64,000 nt of DNA from Olivibacter jilunii. GTDB taxonomy: Bacteria; Bacteroidota; Bacteroidia; Sphingobacteriales; Sphingobacteriaceae. The stretch spans positions 186,001-250,000 of the forward strand of contig NZ_LR027848.1 of assembly GCF_900607235.1 (NCBI RefSeq), given 5' to 3'. Position 1 is the first letter of the stretch. Each line of letters opens with the position of its first letter. The position numbers and the translations under genes are program-made. Shown piece after piece: positions 44,951 through 53,571 of this stretch. The notes under the pieces are model-generated. The model made no database searches. It was not told where the DNA came from and saw only the letters and a list, made by a program, of their open reading frames with translations.

Positions 44951-45994
44951 ATGATTAAAATAGGTTTTCGATCGCCTTTTAGGCTATTGCTTTTCATCCC
45001 CGCCTTGCTAGCACTTGCGGGTTATTCCTGCGCTCAGGTTAATACGGTAAGCGACAAGCTGGCGCTCGCAGATACCTTACAAAGCCAAGCAAGCTTCGAT
45101 GATACGACAGTGGATAGTATCAGTTACTACCAAAAGTTACTAGCACTTGCCAATGGCGATACGGCAAACCGATGGCCAGTGAGTCCACAGCCCTTGCCTT
45201 TAAAAGGCGCTTTGCTTCCCGAACATCGGATTATCGCTTACTATGGAAACCTATATTCTAAGCGCATGGGAATACTAGGTGAACTTCCACCGAAAGAAAT
45301 GATCAGGCGGCTCAATGAGGAAGTTGTACGTTGGAACGATGCCGATAGCAGCACCAAAGCCATTGCCGCCCTGCATTATATCGCGGTAACCGCCCAAAGT
45401 GACGCCGGTAGAGATGGTAAACACCGCCTGCGCATGCCCGACAAACAAATAGATTCCGTTCTGAATATTGCTCGGCAACATGGTAACTTGCCTGTATTTT
45501 TAGATATACAAGTCGCCTTAAGTACTTTGCAGGAAGAGATTCCGAGGTTGGAAAAATACCTGCGACTGCCTCAGGTACATTTGGGAATCGATCCGGAATT
45601 TTCAATGAAGGATGGGAGCAAACCCGGTACCCGGATCGGCAGCTTCGATGCCAGGGATATCAATTATGCGGCCGATTTTTTAGCTCGTTTAGTAAAAGAA
45701 AGCCAATTACCTCCAAAATTACTCGTTGTACATCGTTTCACTGCCGGTATGGTGCGAGACTATAAGAACATTAAATTACGCCCCGAAGTGCAGGTTGTTA
45801 TCGAGATGGATGGCTGGGGACCTCCCGCTCTAAAGAAAGCAACTTACCGCCAATTTATCTACCGGGAGCCCGTGCAATTTACCGGTTTTAAATTATTTTA
45901 TAAAAACGATTTAAAACAGGCTCCAAAAAGAATGCTGACTCCAACTGAATTATTGCAGTTGAAGCCAGCACCAAGTTATATACAATATCAATAA
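44951..45994 (+). CDS. Hypothetical exported protein
   Basis: I do not recognise a characterised family. The ATG at 44951 gives 347 residues with an N-terminal signal (FRLLLFIPALLALAGYSCA; a Cys is near the cleavage region but the lipobox is poor). The body has ALLPEHRIIAYYGNLYSKRMGILG, LHYIAVTAQSDAGRDGKHR, LDIQVALSTLQEEIPRLEKYL, VHLGIDPEFSM and LVVHRFTAGMVRD. Alternating beta strands and helices with acidic strand ends suggest a TIM-barrel-like fold of an exported glycosidase-like protein, but that is a guess. It ends in a terminator overlapping the msrA stop. Confidence 0.7.
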   Translation: MIKIGFRSPFRLLLFIPALLALAGYSCAQVNTVSDKLALADTLQSQASFDDTTVDSISYYQKLLALANGDTANRWPVSPQPLPLKGALLPEHRIIAYYGNLYSKRMGILGELPPKEMIRRLNEEVVRWNDADSSTKAIAALHYIAVTAQSDAGRDGKHRLRMPDKQIDSVLNIARQHGNLPVFLDIQVALSTLQEEIPRLEKYLRLPQVHLGIDPEFSMKDGSKPGTRIGSFDARDINYAADFLARLVKESQLPPKLLVVHRFTAGMVRDYKNIKLRPEVQVVIEMDGWGPPALKKATYRQFIYREPVQFTGFKLFYKNDLKQAPKRMLTPTELLQLKPAPSYIQYQ

Positions 45995-45999
45995 TACAT

Positions 46000-46028
46000 G
46001 CCTAATTGATCGATCACTTAGGCTTTTT
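46000..46028 (+). terminator. Terminator overlapping the msrA stop
   Basis: GCCTAA (46000-46005) pairs with TTAGGC (46018-46023), with an inner TGATCGATCA palindrome, followed by TTTTT on the plus strand. It lies 5 bp after the plus-strand gene's stop, and its right arm includes the msrA stop codon on the other strand. Confidence 0.65.
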
Positions 46029-46536
46029 CCAAGCTCTTAAGAAATTTTTGCAATTTGGGTTGTATTACAGCCGCGCAATAAGGATTATCCGGGTTATTAT
46101 TAAAATAGTCGTGGTGATAGTCCTCTGCTTCATAAAAAGTTCTAGCCTCTACCACCTCTGTTACAATGGGATCGTCAAAAATCTTCTCTTCTGTCAGTTT
46201 GTTGATTAAGGTCTCGGCCTCAAACTTTTGTTCCGGGCTATGATAAAATACCGCTGAACGGTATTGCGTTCCTATATCGTTCCCCTGTCTGTTCAAGGTA
46301 GTGGGGTCATGGGTTTTAAAAAATATGCCCAATAGTTTCTTATAAGAGATCTTTTGCGGATCGTAGTCAATCTGTACTACTTCTGCATGCCCGGTTTCTC
46401 CTGTACAAACTTCCTTATAAGTGGGATTTTCTTTATGTCCTCCCATATAGCCGGGTAGCACGGAATTAACGCCGTCAAGCTGCTGAAAAATAACCTCTGT
46501 GCACCAGAAGCAGCCTCCTCCAAATGTCGCCTTCAT
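46018..46536 (-). CDS. msrA: Peptide-methionine (S)-S-oxide reductase
   Basis: The 172-aa enzyme reduces methionine-S-sulfoxide in damaged proteins using thioredoxin. The catalytic motif GGCFWCTE places the nucleophile at Cys9. GYMGGHKENPTYKEVCTGETGHAEVVQIDYDP and RQGNDIGTQYRSAVFYH are conserved family segments. No signal peptide, so it is cytoplasmic. No MsrB domain is fused. It is monocistronic. Confidence 0.95.
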   Translation of the reverse strand: MKATFGGGCFWCTEVIFQQLDGVNSVLPGYMGGHKENPTYKEVCTGETGHAEVVQIDYDPQKISYKKLLGIFFKTHDPTTLNRQGNDIGTQYRSAVFYHSPEQKFEAETLINKLTEEKIFDDPIVTEVVEARTFYEAEDYHHDYFNNNPDNPYCAAVIQPKLQKFLKSLEKA

Positions 46537-46752
46537 AAACCTAAATTAAGAATCCAAAGTAAATACCATCCCACCGGGACGGTCGTAAGCTGCCAGCCGT
46601 AAGCTATCAGCTTTCATTATTGTTATCAATTTATAAAATTTTTCACACTTTAAGCCAGTTGGTATAACATATGACTTAAGGCTTGCATTTAAACCGCTTA
46701 GTCATCGATCTTATACTTTTGCTCTTAGTAACAGGCAATTTGCAGGAGATCA
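46537..46752. repeat. Degenerate AAGCTATCAGC / CTTAAGGCTTGC repeats
   Basis: The gap has units such as GTAAGCTGCCAGCCGTAAGCTATCAGC and ACTTTAAGCC, ACTTAAGGC. No terminator with a T-run or ORF is clear. It belongs to the intergenic repeat family. Confidence 0.5.
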
Positions 46753-49461
46753 TTAAAACAATGATTGTTGTCCACTATCATCCAAGTCGATATCATCCGG
46801 ATTGGTAATTTCCAAGTCAATTTTTGGCTTTGGCTTCTCGGATGGCTCCGAAGGAGCTACCGTTTCGTCCTCTACCCTTTCCTCATCCGGGTCTGCTATT
46901 GCATCTTCCCTCTTTTTCTCTTCATCATGTCCGGTTACATACGCTTCTTCTCCAGACAACAACGTAACTTTTTTGACATCGTGTGAACTAAGCCTATTTC
47001 CCTGTGCCTTCATTCCTTTCACATCAACAATTTCATTCAAATGTTGTTCGATTGTTTCCGGAATTTGCGTCTTTCCTTTTAATACATCCAATTTAATGAT
47101 TGGATCCTTTCCATTTGTAAGAAGTACCAATTTAGAACCAGCCTCCTCGTTGATAATGGAGGTTGTTTTACCGACGGGTGTATTTTCGAAAACGAATCGT
47201 TTTACGAGGTAGTTTCCGGTCTTGCCATCGATATGTATTGCAGTAAAAACTTGCTCCGGATTATATTTCTCAATTCGCAGCATTTTCGGATCGAAATGAT
47301 TCGTAAGCTCAAAACTGCTTAAGCTATAGGTGCCATCGGGCATTACGATCAATATGCGATCATCCCCATCAAATTCGCCTAAATACTTCCCTCGGCCATC
47401 TACATTCAACCGATTCAGCACCTCATCGAACCAGATTTTCCGTCCGGCTAAGGTAGAGACACCCTTTGATTTCAGGATAATCTTCTTAATGGGATATTTG
47501 CTAACAATGTTACCCTGCGAGGCCCTACCCTTAATCGCAATTTCGGCAAAGTCTAGATCAAACTGTAGTTTTCTCAGTTTGGAATGCGGCTTAAGCTGTA
47601 CATTTACTATCTCAGCCTCCCCGTTCGGATTTGCAGTAAAATAAAGCACCTTTGATCCTTTACTTCCTTTGGTCAGATCGTATTCCTTATCTCTCGTAAC
47701 ACCTAGTATCGAAAAGCGTTTGACATAGGATATACCTGTTTTTGCGTCCCGATAGATCATGTTATAGACCGTACGCTCATCTCCCTTTTTGAAAACACCA
47801 ACATGAATGATATCCTTCCCAACAAACACTTTATCCTGCACTTTGGTTACCAGGCAAGTACCGTTCTCTAGGAATGTGATAATATCATCGATATCCGAAC
47901 AATCACCAACATATTCATCTTTCTTTAAACCTGTTCCAACAAAACCATCTGCTCGATTTACGTATAGCTTAACATTGGCTAAGGCCACTTGTGAAGCTTC
48001 GACTTTTTCGAATATGCGAATCTCTGTTCTCCGCTCACGACCTTTACCATATTTATCCTTCAATTTTTGGAACCAGGCGATTGCATAATCCGTTAGATGC
48101 TTAAGGTTGTATTTGACTTCCTTTATCTCATCCTCTAAAACTTTCATCTGCTCATCCGCCTTTTTCACGTCGAAGCGGGTGATGCTACTCATCGGTTTAT
48201 CGATTAGTTTTTTATAATCCTCAGGAAGTATTTCGCGATAGAAGCGGTCAAAGAAGGGTGTGAACAAACGATTTAAGACGTCCACAACAATCTCAAAATT
48301 ACCCGCGTTCTCATAATCAGGATGCTTATACATCCCTTCCTGAATAAAGATCTTTAGTAAGGAGCTGAAGAAAATCTTTTCCAGCAATTCATTTAGGCGA
48401 ATCTCCAATTCCTGCTTGAGTAGACCTTTTGTATGTTTTGTATTTTCGATAAGCACATCATTAACACTCATAAAATGTGGCTTATCATCACGAATGACAC
48501 AGGTATTCGGTGATATAGAAACTTCGCAATCAGTAAAGGCATAAAGCGCATCAATTGTTACATCCGGAGAAATCCCGGGGGCTAAATGCACTACAATTTC
48601 CACTGTTGCGGCTGTATTATCTTCTATTTTTTTGATTTTAATTTTACCTTTATCGTTTGCAGCGATTACGCTATCGATCAAACCTCCGGTTGTAGTTCCA
48701 TAAGGGATTTCAGTAATAGCTAGGGTCTTTTTGTCGCGCTCTTCAATGCGTGCTCTCACTTTTACCTTTCCACCGCGCATGCCTTCGTTATAGGCGGAGA
48801 CATCAGCCAATCCACCTGTCGGAAAATCCGGCACAAGGTTGGGGCGTCCGCCACGAAGAACTTCAATCGATCCATCCAGCAATTCTACAAAGTTATGAGG
48901 CATAATTTTCGTAGCCAAACCGACCGCAATACCTTCAGCACCTTGAGCTAATAATAAGGGGAATTTAACCGGTAAGGTAACCGGTTCACGATTTCTACCA
49001 TCATAACTCAATTGCCACTCGGTGGTATCCGGGTTGAAAACAACGTCATTGGCAAATTTACTCAGACGTCCTTCTATATAACGAGGCGCTGCTGCAGAAT
49101 CACCCGTTGTAGGATCCCCCCAGTTTCCCTGACAATCGATGAGCAGATTTTTCTGCCCGATCTGAACCATGGCATCACCAATTGAGGCATCGCCATGTGG
49201 ATGGTATTTCATGGTATTACCGATCACATTGGCGGCCTTGTTAAAGCGCCCGTCATCCATTTCTTTTAATGAATGGAGAATACGACGTTGTACCGGCTTT
49301 AAACCGTCGTTGATATGCGGCACCGCCCGATCAAGTATGACATACGAAGCATAATCCAAAAACCAATTCTCGTACAAACCGGATATTGGAATCGTTTGGT
49401 TATGGCTTAAAGCCTCGTCGTTATTTCCTGAAAGTTCGTTATTGTCTGTTTCTTCGCTCAT
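46753..49461 (-). CDS. parC: DNA topoisomerase IV subunit A
   Basis: The 902-aa type II topoisomerase A subunit has the catalytic tyrosine at Tyr128 in AAPRYIEGRLS and the upstream YHPHGDASIGDAMV segment. A coiled-coil (about 420-470) and a C-terminal beta-pinwheel with divergent blades follow, for example KGSKVLYFTANPNG and VKGMKAQGNRLS. An acidic Pro/Asp-rich tail ends in DDSGQQSLF. The pinwheel lacks a clear GyrA-box, which supports ParC. Its partner parE is 10 kb away on the same strand. Confidence 0.93.
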   Translation of the reverse strand: MSEETDNNELSGNNDEALSHNQTIPISGLYENWFLDYASYVILDRAVPHINDGLKPVQRRILHSLKEMDDGRFNKAANVIGNTMKYHPHGDASIGDAMVQIGQKNLLIDCQGNWGDPTTGDSAAAPRYIEGRLSKFANDVVFNPDTTEWQLSYDGRNREPVTLPVKFPLLLAQGAEGIAVGLATKIMPHNFVELLDGSIEVLRGGRPNLVPDFPTGGLADVSAYNEGMRGGKVKVRARIEERDKKTLAITEIPYGTTTGGLIDSVIAANDKGKIKIKKIEDNTAATVEIVVHLAPGISPDVTIDALYAFTDCEVSISPNTCVIRDDKPHFMSVNDVLIENTKHTKGLLKQELEIRLNELLEKIFFSSLLKIFIQEGMYKHPDYENAGNFEIVVDVLNRLFTPFFDRFYREILPEDYKKLIDKPMSSITRFDVKKADEQMKVLEDEIKEVKYNLKHLTDYAIAWFQKLKDKYGKGRERRTEIRIFEKVEASQVALANVKLYVNRADGFVGTGLKKDEYVGDCSDIDDIITFLENGTCLVTKVQDKVFVGKDIIHVGVFKKGDERTVYNMIYRDAKTGISYVKRFSILGVTRDKEYDLTKGSKGSKVLYFTANPNGEAEIVNVQLKPHSKLRKLQFDLDFAEIAIKGRASQGNIVSKYPIKKIILKSKGVSTLAGRKIWFDEVLNRLNVDGRGKYLGEFDGDDRILIVMPDGTYSLSSFELTNHFDPKMLRIEKYNPEQVFTAIHIDGKTGNYLVKRFVFENTPVGKTTSIINEEAGSKLVLLTNGKDPIIKLDVLKGKTQIPETIEQHLNEIVDVKGMKAQGNRLSSHDVKKVTLLSGEEAYVTGHDEEKKREDAIADPDEERVEDETVAPSEPSEKPKPKIDLEITNPDDIDLDDSGQQSLF

Positions 49462-49940
49462 TTTTTTATAGCCTTTAGGTATTAGCTTTTAGCAATTTGC
49501 TTACTATTTCCGATGCCATTTTTTGTCATTGTGACGGTAATAACTCCTTAAAGCTATTCATGACATCATTAAGCGCCGTAAAAATACTAAACATTTTGGT
49601 ATTTAAGAGAGGAATTATGGGTAGCAAGTTCAGCATTTCAAAAGGAACTTTTATTTAGTTACTTTTATTCGTTATTGTTTGTTTTAAAAGGCACTCATGC
49701 TACTTCGTAGTTTTTTCGCGAATTCATTCTTTTTAAAGGAGCTCAAGCTTTTTCAAGGTCCGTAAAAGGTAACCAAAACCTACCGTAGGAAGCTCATGAA
49801 CACCTTTAAAATAAGCAATGTGTGAATAAACTCATCGCTTGGAACTTTGCTACAGACAGACGTAAAATCATATCCGTCCAAAACGTTAAATAATAATTAG
49901 GAAATATGGGAGCTCCGTTGGTCGGTTTACTTAAAAAATA
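49462..49940. other. AT-rich region upstream of parC
   Basis: The first 40 bp are of the TTTAGGTATTAGCTTTTAGCAA repeat type. The rest is AT-rich with AAGCTCATGAA at 49790-49800, the complement of a motif at 23278 and 23300 with one change. No ORF or consensus promoter is clear. Confidence 0.4.
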
Positions 49941-49996
49941 GAACGATTATTTTAACTTCTTTCTTTCTCCGCGAAATAAAGAAGCAAAGAAAGCTC

Positions 49997-50061
49997 GCCG
50001 CTTTAAAATTTACAGGAACGGATCGTGCCTCCTCGTGCTATTTGTAAATTTTGGAGGCGGC
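49997..50061. repeat. Hairpin inside the 400-bp element
   Basis: AAAATTTACA (50005-50014) pairs with TGTAAATTTT (50043-50052), and GCCGC (49997-50001) with GCGGC (50057-50061). The stem is about 15-16 bp with a small internal asymmetry. The loop holds two GTGC copies. Confidence 0.65.
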
Positions 50062-50088
50062 ATTTTTTAGAACGTAGGGCTTTTACTT

Positions 50089-50304
50089 TTAACCGGACGT
50101 ATTATTATCTTCAGCCCTAATATAGCCCTGTGCGTGGGTAAAATGGCCTTGGAGGATACCGAAGCAACGAGCAGCAAAGCATTTGCATCGCTGATCATGT
50201 TGCACTACCCAAGCGGATTGAGGAAGTGAAACGGCTCCAATACGCGCCATGAATGCTTTGCCATCAGATGCAAGGTAGCCTACACACGCCTTGATTTTGC
50301 TCAA
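50089..50304 (-). other. Questionable 71-aa frame inside the 400-bp element
   Basis: A TTG-started frame reads KIKACVGYLASDGKAFMA with Cys-rich later parts (DQRCKCFAARCFG). The frame stays open for 71 codons although the surroundings are non-coding. It may be a short protein carried by the repeat element or a fossil. There is no recognisable domain. Confidence 0.25.
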
Positions 50305-50339
50305 CTTTTATCAAGAAAAGTTGAATAAAATAATCGTTC

Positions 50340-50676
50340 CTTTAATATAAACAATTTATCTATGTGTTAAATTGATCCCTGTTTTAGGTTAGAAAGCCGA
50401 TAGTCATATTAAATTTATACCAACACCCATGGAAACTTTTGCTTTCCCAATAAAAATAGAGCCTCTTATAGCCGAAAACCTCCTCTTTTTTGTCCAGAAA
50501 ATTTATTTTGGACAGGTGTGACGTAAAATAAAATTGACTAAAATAAACGTTTTTAATACAAACACCATCGTAGATGCTAAAAGCGAAACGCCTGTTTTAG
50601 TGAAAAAGCCAATAATCACATTCCTTTATTTGTATCCTATGCCCGAATGGGTTAAATTTAAATTTTATTTTACGAC
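50340..50676. repeat. Region with inverted and direct repeats before the M28 gene
   Basis: CGTAAAATAAAATT at 50522-50535 is mirrored exactly at 50661-50674, immediately before the peptidase ATG. A TGTCCA-TGGACA hairpin lies at 50491-50514. A degenerate direct repeat links 50378-50420 with 50591-50641 (CCTGTTTTAG, then AAAGCC-ATA-TCA-ATT). No promoter with a good consensus was found. Confidence 0.5.
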
Positions 50677-52320
50677 ATGAAGAAAACTGTATACGCATTA
50701 GCGCTTATTATTCCCTCTTTATTCGCTTGTAACAGCGGAGAAAAAGGGGCTGGTACAACCGATTCAGCGGCTTTTAAACAAATCGATGAAGCAAGTCTTG
50801 CACAATATGTGAAGGATTTATCGAGCGATAGCCTCGAAGGTAGAAAGCCATTTACCAAGGGAGAAGAAAAGACCATCCAGTATATCAAACGGGCTTTTGA
50901 AGACATAGGCCTCGAACCGGGGAATAAGGATAGTTATTTCCAGGAAGTGCCTATGGTGGAAATTAAATCAAATCCGAAAGCCATTCTGTCCTTTACGGGA
51001 TCTAAAGGGAAAGTAGATTTTAAATTGCTAGACGAAGTTGTTTTAGGTAGTCGAAGAGTTCAGCCTGCTATTGAAGTTAAAAGCTCGGATGTGGTATTCG
51101 CCGGATTCGGTATCGTTGCTCCGGAGTTCAACTGGAATGATTATGCAGGACTCGATGTAAAAGGAAAAACAGTTGTGGTCATGGTAAATGATCCCGGATT
51201 TTACAACAAGGACCTATTCAAAGGAGAAACGATGACTTATTACGGTCGTTGGACCTATAAATTCGAAGAAGCGGCCCGGCAAGGTGCGACAGGCGTGTTG
51301 ATTATTCATAATACAGAAGCTGCAAGTTACGGGTGGAACGTGGTAAGAAGCGGCTGGAGTGGACCGCAGCTCAATCTACAAACCGAAGACAATGGCGCTT
51401 CGAGATGTGCTTTTGAAGGTTGGTTAACTGCCGATGCCACCAAAAGGCTATTTGAACTTGCCAGCGTGTCCATGGATGTTTTGGAGCAAGCTAAAAAGCC
51501 GGGGTTCAAGGCGGTAGACTTAAAGCTAACGACAGGCACCACCATTACGCAAGAAACGAAAAAGTCCATGTCCAATAATGTAGTAGCAAAATTAAAAGGA
51601 AGTAAACGTCCGGATGAATACATTATATACTCGGCACATTGGGATCACCTAGGCATCGGAGAGGCCATCGAAGGCGATTCTATTTATAACGGTGCGGTTG
51701 ATAACGCCACCGGCGTAGCAGGTCTATTTGAGATTGCAAAAGCCTTTAAAGCTGCAAAGACAGCTCCTGAGCGTTCGGTACTTTTTATTGCTTTGACAGG
51801 CGAGGAAGAGGGATTATTGGGATCCGAGTTTTACGCAACCCATCCGATTTATCCATTGGCAAAGACAGTAGCCAACATTAATATGGATGCTTTAGCACCC
51901 ATTGGCAGGACTAAAGATCTCATTGTAACCGGGCTCGGACAATCGGAAATGGACGACTATGCGGCAGTTGCAGCAAAAAAACAGGGAAGAACAATTAAAC
52001 CGGATTCGAATCCATCTGCCGGACATTTCTTCCGTTCAGATCATTTCAATTTTGCAAAGGTTGGTATACCCGCATTATATCCAAGTACCGGCGATGATGT
52101 ATTAGGAAAGGGCGAAGAATTTGGTTTAGCACAAAAAGAAGCATATAATGAAAAACGCTATCATCAACCTGCTGACGAATTCGATGACGCATGGAAGTTG
52201 GATGGTATGGTAGAAGATTTACGCTTATTCTTTGATGTGGGCTATACGCTGACTCAGGAAAGCAGCTTTCCAAAATGGAAAGAGGGCTCGGAATTCAAAG
52301 CGGCCGGTGAGAAACGCTAA
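50677..52320 (+). CDS. M28-family metallopeptidase lipoprotein
   Basis: The 547-aa lipoprotein (LFAC, Cys18) is a di-zinc aminopeptidase-type enzyme. An inserted PA domain covers about residues 130-290 (VFAGFGIVAPEFNWNDYAGLDVKG, AARQGATGVLIIH). Zinc and catalytic residues can be placed at His321 (YSAHWDHLG), Asp342 (GAVDNATG), Glu376/Glu377 (LTGEEEG), Asp404 (NINMDA) and His456 (FRSDHFNF). It should trim peptides at the cell surface or in the periplasm. It is convergent with the aldo/keto reductase gene; a long inverted repeat lies between them. Confidence 0.94.
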   Translation: MKKTVYALALIIPSLFACNSGEKGAGTTDSAAFKQIDEASLAQYVKDLSSDSLEGRKPFTKGEEKTIQYIKRAFEDIGLEPGNKDSYFQEVPMVEIKSNPKAILSFTGSKGKVDFKLLDEVVLGSRRVQPAIEVKSSDVVFAGFGIVAPEFNWNDYAGLDVKGKTVVVMVNDPGFYNKDLFKGETMTYYGRWTYKFEEAARQGATGVLIIHNTEAASYGWNVVRSGWSGPQLNLQTEDNGASRCAFEGWLTADATKRLFELASVSMDVLEQAKKPGFKAVDLKLTTGTTITQETKKSMSNNVVAKLKGSKRPDEYIIYSAHWDHLGIGEAIEGDSIYNGAVDNATGVAGLFEIAKAFKAAKTAPERSVLFIALTGEEEGLLGSEFYATHPIYPLAKTVANINMDALAPIGRTKDLIVTGLGQSEMDDYAAVAAKKQGRTIKPDSNPSAGHFFRSDHFNFAKVGIPALYPSTGDDVLGKGEEFGLAQKEAYNEKRYHQPADEFDDAWKLDGMVEDLRLFFDVGYTLTQESSFPKWKEGSEFKAAGEKR

Positions 52321-52326
52321 TTGCGT

Positions 52327-52380
52327 GTTGCCAGTTATGGGTTGAAAGCTTTCGGCAACTTGTAACCCGTAACTGGCAAC
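52327..52380. repeat. 17-bp-arm inverted repeat between convergent genes
   Basis: The arms 52327-52343 and 52364-52380 pair at all 17 positions with one T-G wobble; the 20-nt loop contains GAAAGCTTTC. There is no T-run. It fills the 70-bp gap between the M28 peptidase and aldo/keto reductase genes, so it may serve as a bidirectional 3' barrier. Confidence 0.75.
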
Positions 52381-52390
52381 TAACTTATAC

Positions 52391-53380
52391 TTAATATTCC
52401 GGCAATAGCGGTGCCGTTCCCATAATATCATCAATTTTCGCCAATAACTCAGGTGTTAATTTTGGAAGGATTTCCAAGGCCTTTAGATTTTCTTGAAGCT
52501 GGCTATCCTTTGTTGCACCAAGAATCGCGGTTGTCACATTTGAATTCGTAAGCGTCCAGGCAATGGAAAGAGTTGCCAAACTGGCCCCTAATTCATCGGC
52601 TACCTTTTTCAGGTTCTTCACAGCTCCGAGCTTTTGATCCGTATAGGACTTATCTTTCAGCCATTCATAGCCTTCCAGTGCCAAACGCGACCCCTCCGGA
52701 ATGCCTTCATTGTACTTCCCGGTTAATAGCCCCGAAGCCAAGGGGCTCCAGATGGTAGTTCCCATGCCAAGATTACGGAAGATAGGCAAATAATCAACCT
52801 CTATTTTTTGTCGATGGAATAAGTTGTACTCAGGCTGCTCAACGGCCGGCGGTTCCAAGTTCAATTTGGCAGCAACGGCATAGGCCTCTACAATTTCCGC
52901 AGCGCTCCATTCACTGGTACCCCAATAGAGAACCTTCCCCTGCTGAATTAATGTGTTCATAGTACGAACCACTTCTTCCATCGGTGTATTTTTATCAGGA
53001 CGATGGCAATAATAGAGATCAAGGTACTCAACCTGTAAACGTTGCAAGGCTTCGTGACAAGCTTCCACGATATGCTTGCGGCTTAATCCATACTGATTTG
53101 GCTTTTTATCGGGTCCTTTCCAGCCGAAGAAGACTTTACTGGAGACAACATAGGAAGAGCGCTCCCAGCTTTTTGCTTTTAACACCCTTCCCATCATTCT
53201 TTCTGATTCACCTCGTGAGTAAACTTCCGCATTATCAAAAAAATTAACCCCGGCGTCATAAGCGATACCCATTAGACGGTCACTTAAGGTATCATCCACT
53301 TGCCGCGCAAAGGTTACCCAAGAACCAAAGGACAGTGCACTTAACTGTAGCCCCGTACGGCCCATTCTTCTATATTCCAT
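52391..53380 (-). CDS. Aldo/keto reductase, KCNAB-like
   Basis: The 329-aa NADPH-dependent reductase is a TIM barrel with the catalytic tetrad Asp49, Tyr54 (DNAEVY), Lys82 (VSSKVF) and His126 (YYCHRPD). The C-terminal TAILGATKDSQLQENLKALE binds NADPH. It resembles the voltage-gated K+ channel beta-subunit group. Substrate unknown. It lies downstream of a SusCD pair on the same strand but a terminator separates them, so it is probably independent. Confidence 0.93.
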   Translation of the reverse strand: MEYRRMGRTGLQLSALSFGSWVTFARQVDDTLSDRLMGIAYDAGVNFFDNAEVYSRGESERMMGRVLKAKSWERSSYVVSSKVFFGWKGPDKKPNQYGLSRKHIVEACHEALQRLQVEYLDLYYCHRPDKNTPMEEVVRTMNTLIQQGKVLYWGTSEWSAAEIVEAYAVAAKLNLEPPAVEQPEYNLFHRQKIEVDYLPIFRNLGMGTTIWSPLASGLLTGKYNEGIPEGSRLALEGYEWLKDKSYTDQKLGAVKNLKKVADELGASLATLSIAWTLTNSNVTTAILGATKDSQLQENLKALEILPKLTPELLAKIDDIMGTAPLLPEY

Positions 53381-53505
53381 ACTGTTATTGTTAACTGATT
53401 TCTGTAAAACTAATGAATGGCCGTAAAAGTTTTGAAAAAAACGGAAATGATGACAGGAAGCTGATTCGTTAGTAGAGAAATAGTTGAATGGGGAACTAAG
53501 CGTTT

Positions 53506-53541
53506 AAAAAAAATCACCCAGCCGAATAGTGACTGGGTGAT
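53506..53541 (-). terminator. Terminator of the second SusCD operon
   Basis: ATCACCCAG (53513-53521) pairs exactly with CTGGGTGAT (53533-53541), followed on the minus strand by eight T. It lies 30 bp after the SusD stop. Confidence 0.88.
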
Positions 53542-53571
53542 CCATTTTCCGAGGTCTCTTTTCGTTAAAAA

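Larger units (their letters stand above)
49941..50339. mobile_element. About 400-bp element with 14-bp terminal inverted repeats
   Basis: GAACGATTATTTTA at 49941-49954 is repeated exactly in inverse orientation at 50326-50339. Inside are a strong hairpin (49997-50061; arms GCCGC plus AAAATTTACA against TGTAAATTTT plus GCGGC) and a 71-codon minus-strand frame with unusual composition. The layout resembles a non-autonomous MITE-like or REP-like element. There is no transposase, and target-site duplications are not clear. Confidence 0.5.
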
